The notes below the pieces were generated by a model. The model saw nothing but the letters and a program-made list of their open reading frames with translations. It did no database searches and was not told the DNA's origin. 64,000 bases of DNA from Musa acuminata AAA Group (lineage: Eukaryota > Streptophyta > Magnoliopsida > Zingiberales > Musaceae), in NCBI RefSeq assembly GCF_036884655.1, contig NC_088355.1:42329501-42393500 (forward strand), in the 5' to 3' direction. The position numbers and the translations under genes are program-made. Shown in pieces: positions 57,184-64,000 of the stretch (position 1 is its first letter; each line of letters begins with the position of its first letter).

Positions 57184-60100
57184 TTCTCCCCCACTTATCC
57201 CTTCGACGTCCTCGTCGAAGCCTTTGTGAACACTGCAACTCTTCGCCTTTGCTGAGTCTTCAATCTTCCGCTCCAGCTGCAATGCGCCTCCTGGCTCCCA
57301 GCTGCTCTACGCTGCTGTTTTTGAGTAGTCGACCCTTTAATCCGCCATGCTGCTACAACTCACCAATGACTCTGACTCTATTGGGGGGGTTGGCTGAGTT
57401 GTGTTGATCCTTGTCGATTCTTGCGGATCCACCAAATGAAGGAAAAGACCATCTTTTCTGCGCCAGTCTCTCAAAATTTCCACATGCTGCTTGAACTGGG
57501 TGGATGCTTGTTGGAGCTTTAACGAGCATCGCCTCGCAAACTTCTGAAGTTTTGGGTCCTTCCTCCACAAAATTTGCTCATTGACTCTTCTTTCAGTTAG
57601 TTGTCACATCCAAGTAGGTTCGCATCACTTCCGCTTTCGATTGACATTTCGTTGGGAAATGAAGCAGACGATCTACTCTCAGTAGCACTGATCACCGTTG
57701 GTGAGGATTTGACAACTATTGTCTTCCATTATCTTCGAAGGGTCTTTGAACTTGTGCAGAGCTCCTCTGCTGGATAGATAAGAGAACTGGGGTACTCGGT
57801 TTCGCCCATTCTCTTAAGAGTTGAGAAGGCAAAGGTTACTTTGACTTCGCCCGCCTCCTCGAGGTTGTACTTCATGCATCGAGCTGGTTACTGGTCTTCG
57901 CCTGCTCTTTGCTCACACTTCTGAAGCACTTGAAGTGTTTGCACTCCTTGCGTTGAGTTAGCTACTGTGATTCACCTTCTCAAAGCCATTGAACTTCTGG
58001 AATGCAGGAAGTTTTCACCCCAACTTGGAGTAATTCTCTGATAGATGAGGTCGCCTCTGGGATTGTACCGTCTTCTCCATCAACCCTGCCGCCTACTCCA
58101 CCGAGTAGCAAAGGTACAGCACCGCGTACTGCCTACTTCGTTCCTTGGTCGTGCACTCTTGCATGACCCGAAGTCCTTCACTTACGGCTATCTTGATGAG
58201 AAACTTGTTGACACCGGTCTTACGAAGTTTCTTGGCCTCTGCCCTTCAGCCTTGTCTCGGTACTTAGAGATTGCCTCAGCATGCTCCACCTCCTCGGCCC
58301 CTTTCACGACCAAGCGCTCTCCCTCCATGAGAGCAAGGGATCAATGACTTGCACGGAAGTCCCGCCTCTGCGGTACCATGGCGCTGCCATGCCCATGGCC
58401 CTACTATCCGTCGCCTCGCCTCTGAATCCCTTTTCTTCACAATCAGTAGAGATGTCTCCGTGGTACTCCTCTGAGTCCACCTCCATTCTAACTGATGCTT
58501 GATTTTGGGTAGCTAAGTCCCTCTGGATTCTTCGTCGCTTCCTCGCCCCTTTCGACCCCCTGCTTCGACACCTCTGTGTTCTCCAAGCAGTCTGTTTGGT
58601 CGATGGAAAGACAGACTGCAACTCTCATGCATGGCCTCTGCCATCACGTTGTAGAGTTTGCACCGATTTTGTTCTCCTTAGCTTCCTTGGTAGCAACGTT
58701 CGCTTACTCGACCTTGTCCTCTGACTTGTCGGGCTCCCTTAAGCGAATATGAGCTCTGGAGCAGTCCAACTCTCCAGCTGCTTCGATCATACCTCTGTAT
58801 GATCAAGTCCCTCCCATGGAACTCACTGGTACTTGCATTCGAACTTTTCCCTTGGTGGAACACAGCCCCCATATGCTGATGACCAAGGCTTTCATCCGAT
58901 GCAAAATTCGATGCACGCCCGGAAGACCCGCCTCTGCGGTACCATGGCCTTCACTCCTTGAATCCATAGCCCTTCTTGCCGTCGTGTTGTTCATCGAAGT
59001 GGAGCTTCCAGTAACTCCCGATCATACCTCCATATGATCTCATCCCTCACGGGACAGATTGTGTGTATCGCATTGCCACGAACTGTTCCACCACGATCCG
59101 CTGCACCATGTCGCCTCCTGGTGACATCTCCATTGCATTCTGATCCTTGTGGAATAAACTCGAATTGTGAACCCTTCATGTGTGGCCTCTGCCAATACAT
59201 CGCAGGGTCCCTTCCACCTTCGATTTTGTTCGCTCTTCTGGCAATCGACCTTCATCCACCCACTCCTGGGTCACACCTAGATGAAGCACCGCTCTAGGAC
59301 AGTCCGTCGCCTAATAGCTCTCGAAGTCCACCGACTTCACTGTAATCTGTGCACAATTGTCTGGATCCTGGGCCTCTGCCCCTACCAGCACAATCTCCGC
59401 TGCGCACTGCTTCCTTCATAGCAACTCAAATGGCAACACTGTGGCATATTCTTCAAGAGTACCCGCCTCTGCGTCCTCTTGCCCCGTGCTAAGGTCTTCT
59501 GAACCCAACTTCGCCTCCGCAAGTTGAGTCGCCTTAGTTCCTCCATCAAATGCTCTTCCGAGTTAAGGTGCATGTGCCGCGAAGCTCCCTTCGTCTTTGG
59601 CACCATGCAAGATGAGTCCGCTCCGTCAGGATGAAGGACCCATGGAACAACATGATCCTACCCTTGCCTCTGCAAGAGTTCATGTCTTTGACCTCTGTCT
59701 AAGGAAAGCACTGTGCTTCTGCTCCATGTTCCAACTTCTCTGCTGGCTCCCTTCGGGCGACTTGGGTACTTCGCCAAGTTACACCCAAGTTGCTCCGCTC
59801 CTCGTTTTTGCATTGAGTCGATGGTGGCCCTCGCGCCCACCATTTCACGGGTCAGCCCTCCCTTGAGTCCAATCTCCACATCGACTCTAAGTGTACCTTC
59901 ATAAGTTGCTTTAGGTCGCTCCCCCACTTGATCTCGCAATGCATCCACCAATGCATTCTCTCGAGCGAGATCATGCGACAACTCCTCGCCGCTTGCTCAG
60001 TCCATCGAGCTTCGTGAAGTTGTTGTTTGTGAGGTACTCCTCCTCAACATGTGAAGTCCGTCTCACATGATTCTTCCTCTGGAGTGCCGAGACTTATCCC

Positions 60101-60857
60101 TCCTAGATAACTGTCCCGTTGGAGCAACATCTCTCTTCGTTTTCGGAGAACACCATCCCCTTGGACTACTCCAATCTGCTGAACAAACTGTGCATTGTTC
60201 TGCCTCTTGCAAACGCACTTGCTAGATTGCACCTCCACGTCAATACAGCCACCACTGCACCCCTCAAGGCCTAGCAACATGCTGAACTCGTTGCACACTT
60301 CAGCCTTCTACGGACGTATCCTTTGCATGCCAAAGAGAAAGTTTTAATGCTCCATTGGCGCCGAGTCTCGACCGCCTTGGGATGGCCACGAACATTCCAT
60401 CGTCCGCATATAAGCCCATGCATGAGTACCAAATTCTTTGAGTTAGCAATTCCCCTCACCTCTGTGAGCTTTGCATAACTCTTTTGGTCGTTGAGCAACT
60501 CATTCCACCTTGGATGGTCTCATTCTTGCCAAGCGCCTCGCCTGCCTAGAGCACCATCAAGTATAGTTGTCAACGTTGAGCCGTAGCTCAAACTCAGCCA
60601 TCCCAACCTTTGTGCGCTCCAAATTCAACCAAGCTTGCCTGTTCTCGTGGTGCCTCTTGCGCGAAGGGTTGGCCATTCCTCTGAATGCCAATCTCGGATG
60701 CTCGCTCCTCTGAGCGACTCTTTTCCCTACATCTCCATGCCCGTTTTCCCTCAAACGGTCGCGCGTGTGCTGACTGCCCTCAACGCAGCCCCGCTAGGTC
60801 CCCCACGTTTGCATGTCCAGTGTTTCTATGAGTGCTTGTCCCGCTCTGATACCATAA
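57184..60857 (-). repeat. non-coding interior with degenerate internal repeats
   Basis: The octamer GCCTCTGC recurs at irregular intervals, for example near 58366, 58628, 58929, 59183, 59373, 59465 and 59663. Two longer segments recur: CCGCCTCTGCGGTACCATGG near 58365 and 58928, and CGATCATACCTC-TATGATC near 58786 and 59019. This suggests the interior grew from a tandemly duplicated unit of a few hundred bases that has since diverged. Confidence 0.6.
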
Positions 60858-61304
60858 TGTCACGACCTTAGCTGGTTTTGCCTAAGGCGTGCGGCACCCT
60901 CGCGCGTCCGTCCGCAAAGGTCAGCCTCCCCGAAGCCTCCCATTGTCCCTTAGGACCAACAAAAGAGAGAACGGGTTAAAGAGAACGCCTCAATCGGGAT
61001 CCATAAGCAAACATGTCCGAAAAACACTTCATAGATAATGCAAATTACAGACAGACTTTACAAGCTCTGAATAGTTGCACAACAAAGGGTAAAATGGTCC
61101 ATTACAGACCGAAAAGTTCTCGAACGTGTCCACATGACACAACATTTATTTACAAGCCTAAAGAGGTCACCAACCCAACTAAAATGGGACTTATAAGTCT
61201 TCGGCCGCCCCTCTACCTGCTATACAAGGCATGAACATGCCAAAAGACAACGGACAGACATCAGCATTACATCCAACATCTTGTTTAGAAGTTTATCCGT
61301 TACA
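60858..61304 (-). repeat. 5' LTR of the antisense element; supplies an in-frame ATG to CLC-d
   Basis: 447 bp. On the plus strand the ATGs at 61231 and 61237 lie in the LTR, and their frame runs uninterrupted through the LTR end into the CLC-d exon. Confidence 0.93.
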
Positions 61305-61729
61305 GGAGGGCGAGCATAGGGATAGAATCTATTGCGAATCAATTGATTCGTTCGGTTCTGATCCCTCTCCGCCGATCTCCTTGCTGTCGAATCACCACCA
61401 CAACGGGGTCCAGACAGCCAAGATCGTCTGGCCCCGCGTGCCCAGCTCCGAGGAGGGCGAGGCTGCCGAGGTCGAGTTCGCCAGCGGGAGCCACGGCGGC
61501 ACCGGCGCCGAGAGCCTCGACTACGAGGTGATCGAGAATTACGCCTACCGCAAAGAGCGGGTAGAGTTTGCCCTAGGTATCTAGTTTTACGCAGAAGGAA
61601 CAAGATCCGGGACGAACTTATTTGTGGATGCCTGATCTTAATTTAGCTCTTTTGTTCTTGCAGGCGCAGAGAGGAAAACTCTGTGTTATGTGGTCCTCAA
61701 ATGGTTGTTCTCTTTAGTTATTGGCATCG
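61305..61729 (+). pseudogene. CLC-d-like: 5' exons of a CLC-d-type chloride channel, altered start and frame
   Basis: CLC-d is a trans-Golgi/endosomal anion transporter; this is only its N-terminal start. Exon 1 (to 61560) encodes LLSNHHHNG..., WPRVPSSEE, then ESLDYEVIENYAYRKER, a close match to the Arabidopsis CLC-d N-terminus (which begins MLSNH). Exon 2 (61664-61729) encodes AQRGKLCV and, one frame over, YVVLKWLFSLVIGI. At 61381 the codon aligned with the family's initiator Met is TTG. No other in-frame ATG exists except those in the adjoining LTR. Within exon 2 the frame changes after LCV, consistent with a seven-base loss relative to the family. Using an alternative donor at 61577 instead of 61561 would bring the second frame back in phase. 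Later exons are not found before the window ends, so the gene is also partial here. Either a decaying copy or a gene reworked by the insertion. Confidence 0.65.
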
Positions 61730-64000
61730 GTAAGTGACTTCTTGTGGAAATCAAGTGAATGGATTCTCATTTTCCGTTTCTGGATTATCTTGGCGATGCA
61801 ATTTTCTTTTATCCTTAACAGTTAGTTAGACTCATGCTGGTTATAATGCGGACAAGAGCGTTCATGTGATTCATCATTGTGTGATTATTGAAACGGATGG
61901 GTATTCTAGATCTTTTTCTGCAAAGGACAGACATCCCCCCTAGAAGAGAATAGTTGGAGTTGAACATTGTAACAAGCATACGGGATTTCACCTATTGCTC
62001 AAGATGTCCTTAAATTGCAATTACACTTCACGAACGGCATAAGTAGAGCTCCGGTCAGATTGTTCTTTCTAGTTCATGCTTGTGAAACTTACTTGATATA
62101 GCATGAAATCTATGGATTTCTGCTAATACTTCACTATCCATTATTTTTTAATTAGATCTTTTGAACAAATTATGATCTTCAAGCTCAATGCTTGGGCCAA
62201 GTCATTGTTGCAAATTGTGCTCATTAGGTCCAGATCATGTACAAGTAGGCTAGGTTTTGCATCTTATAGGGTTTTAGAATTTGATATATTTTCTTGTTTT
62301 TTTTTTCATTATTTCAACATTGTTTGTATGGGCTACGTTAGACAACAACTAAATGTAATAAGTGCGTATTACTCTCTGCATTAATGCTGGGATTAGGATT
62401 CCTGAAATGGAAAGCAAATCTACCCTAATGTTTCCTACCTGCTTGTAATAAATTAGGGTTCTATCTTTTGGGAGGGTGGATGGTTTAGGTAATCATAGGG
62501 GTCATGATTGCTGTATTCCTGAAGTGCATGTGAATCAATTTGGGAAACACAAGTAATTATTTGGATTCAGGCCCTTTGTTGTCTCATTTGTGGTTTCATC
62601 ACTCTTTTTCTTGCTGTTTCTTTTTTATTTGTAAATCTGCAGCATAGATGTGGAATTATATTGTTATTATTATTTAGTTGCCTTAGTGAATCTTTTGTTT
62701 ATTTTTCAAAACTACTTATTTATATCTAACTTGACATAGGCATGATTCTAGAAAGCGTCAATGCATATAATGGGAACTAGTGAGGCATGATTCTTGAAAT
62801 GATTTAAAACATGAAAATAATGAAGAAAAAAATTTTCAAACAGAAGATTTGATGCAAACTAGTGATCAATGGTCTATTAATAAACACAATTAAGGCAGAC
62901 GTTGAAACCCAAGGAAAATGAATAATAATGGAAAAAGTGAACGAGATAGGAAAAAGAACAAGGGGCATTCTTTTCATTAATCATCTAAAATTGAAAACAT
63001 AAAGTGTTTTCCTTTGTTATTACTCTTATGGATTTATATACTTTCCTGGCTCTCTGTCTTCGTTTACTTTATTCATTTTTTCTCTCTTTTCACATCTTTG
63101 CTATTTATAGCCAGGCAATACAGCAAAACCTGTGTGTGACACAAGGTTAAAGGTGTACTCCTGCCATTTTACTTCACTTTGAACTTCATTAACTTCCTAG
63201 ATTCTATCTACTTATTGGTGGTGATGTGGATAAGCTATACATAAAACCCTCTTCGAATATTGATCCAAAAATATGCTAAGATCAAGCCTGTAAAACTCTA
63301 AAAAATGTGATTAAGTGATACAAAAATAAAACTTATAACAAGGCATATCAAGCGGACTGATTGGTCTTCACAATCTAATGAATGTTAAAAGGTTAAACAC
63401 ATCAATGCTAAGCCATGAGTGAAATTAGACCTATACCAATGACTTCCACTGTCATCATTTTCTTGATGATAGCAATGACAAGGCACATTTATCTGATTGC
63501 TTCTGAATTTGTTGGTCCAATATGATACCTTTGGGTATACTTAAAGAGAACCAACTTGTTAACACTCGAAGTAGAACTCAGTAAGTAGTACTTGATCTTA
63601 CGTAAATATCAGGGCTTGTATGATTGGTTTAGTTATATTGCAACATGAGACAAAAGAGGGCATGCACTTTCTGGTTAGTATCCTGCTGATGCCTGATCAT
63701 AGTGAAGGAAAAAATTAGTATTTTTTGTGTAATTTTTGGCTTTGCTCCCTGAAATTTGTCTTCAGGTATGCTCTAACATATGGTTTCCTTGGTGTTGAAA
63801 GGTTGTATCCTTCCCTTGTGTTGTTAAAGTTAGAGATATCATCTCTGTGTTATGGAGCAACAAGCACAATGGCTTCCCAGTGAGTCAGAACTGCAGCAAA
63901 TTGTCTATATACTAAGCTTGCTGATTGCTGAAGCTATTTCACATGGTTTTACATTAAGGTGATAGATCACAAACAGAATGGAGAGGCGCTTGGTATTGGT
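61730..64000. other. probable CLC-d intron 2 or degraded flank, no exons recognised
   Basis: It begins with a strong donor (ATCG|GTAAGTG) and has AT-rich intron-like composition to the window end. I searched for the next CLC-d exon (expected TGLAAVFINLxVENFAG) and saw none on the plus strand. Confidence 0.5.

Larger units (their letters stand above)
56737..61304 (-). mobile_element. non-autonomous LTR retrotransposon, antisense to CLC-d
   Basis: Two 447-bp LTRs (56737-57183 and 60858-61304) run TGTCACGACC...CCGTTACA on the plus strand and differ at about eight positions by eye (roughly 2%), so insertion is recent. Orientation is minus. GCTCTGATACCA (60843-60854), read on the minus strand as TGGTATCAGAGC, is the initiator-Met tRNA primer site next to the 5' LTR. 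AAGTGGGGGAGAA (57196-57184 on the minus strand) is the polypurine tract next to the 3' LTR. The 3.7-kb interior has only short frames on both strands and no recognisable gag, protease, integrase or reverse transcriptase, so mobility needs a helper (LARD-like). The five-base flanks CGTAG and GGAGG do not match, so no target duplication is visible. Confidence 0.92.

Noticed and set aside
1..64000. tRNA, rRNA and snRNA genes, CRISPR arrays and viral insertions
   Set aside because: Read for tRNA-like A/B boxes with foldable flanks, rRNA cores and viral polymerase motifs; none seen. The GGTATCA words found belong to retroelement primer sites.

Overview
The window is nuclear DNA from a flowering plant, most likely a monocot. 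Several first exons are strongly GC-rich (the DREB gene, the first exon of the dicarboxylate transporter, the chloride-channel exon), introns are long and AT-rich, and all recognised proteins are land-plant families. A banana-like (Zingiberales) genome is my best guess, but that is inference. No organellar, bacterial or viral genes, rRNA, tRNA or CRISPR arrays were seen.

Layout. 1-2.9 kb: a probable non-autonomous Mutator-like element. 2.96-5.45 kb (-): a CPL3-like RNA polymerase II CTD phosphatase that appears shortened at its N-terminus. 5.5-14 kb: AT-rich, gene-poor retroelement debris with a long TA microsatellite. 14.7-15.0 kb (+): a small PNRC-motif protein, flanked by two copies of one dispersed repeat. 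16.8-17.3 kb: an LTR fragment. 18.3-19.2 kb (+): a DREB2F-like AP2/ERF factor. 20.1-20.3 kb (-): a 65-residue membrane-anchored protein. 21.8-25.5 kb (-): plastid 2-oxoglutarate/malate translocator DiT1, three exons, with duplications beside both splice sites of exon 2. 30.3-32.5 kb (-): an ankyrin plus RR-type tandem CCCH zinc-finger protein. 37.3-37.7 kb (-): a KIC/PBP1-like single EF-hand protein. 39.6-40.0 kb (+): a small single-pass membrane protein. 40.6-42.3 kb: a decayed short LTR-type element. 44.8-47.7 kb (+): a five-exon BRANCHLESS TRICHOME-like coiled-coil protein. 49.3-56.1 kb (+): sterol C-24 methyltransferase SMT1 in twelve coding exons, with a complete TRIM element in intron 2. 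56.5-61.7 kb: the promoter and first exons of a CLC-d-type chloride channel, split by a young antisense non-autonomous LTR retrotransposon. 61.7-64 kb: no recognisable coding sequence.

The genes do not form one pathway: they cover transcription and RNA control (CPL3-like, DREB2F-like, TZF, PNRC-like), calcium signalling (KIC-like), plastid carbon/nitrogen exchange (DiT1), sterol synthesis (SMT1), trichome or cytoskeletal patterning (BLT-like) and anion transport (CLC-d). What links them is the effect of mobile DNA. The strongest case is the CLC-d locus. An LTR lies between promoter and coding sequence and supplies the only in-frame ATG. The usual start position reads TTG, and exon 2 carries an apparent frame change that an alternative splice donor could compensate.

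Exon boundaries come from reading GT/AG sites by eye and requiring phase and family-sequence continuity. For DiT1, SMT1, the BLT-like gene and the CPL3-like gene every junction closes in frame. No database search was possible.
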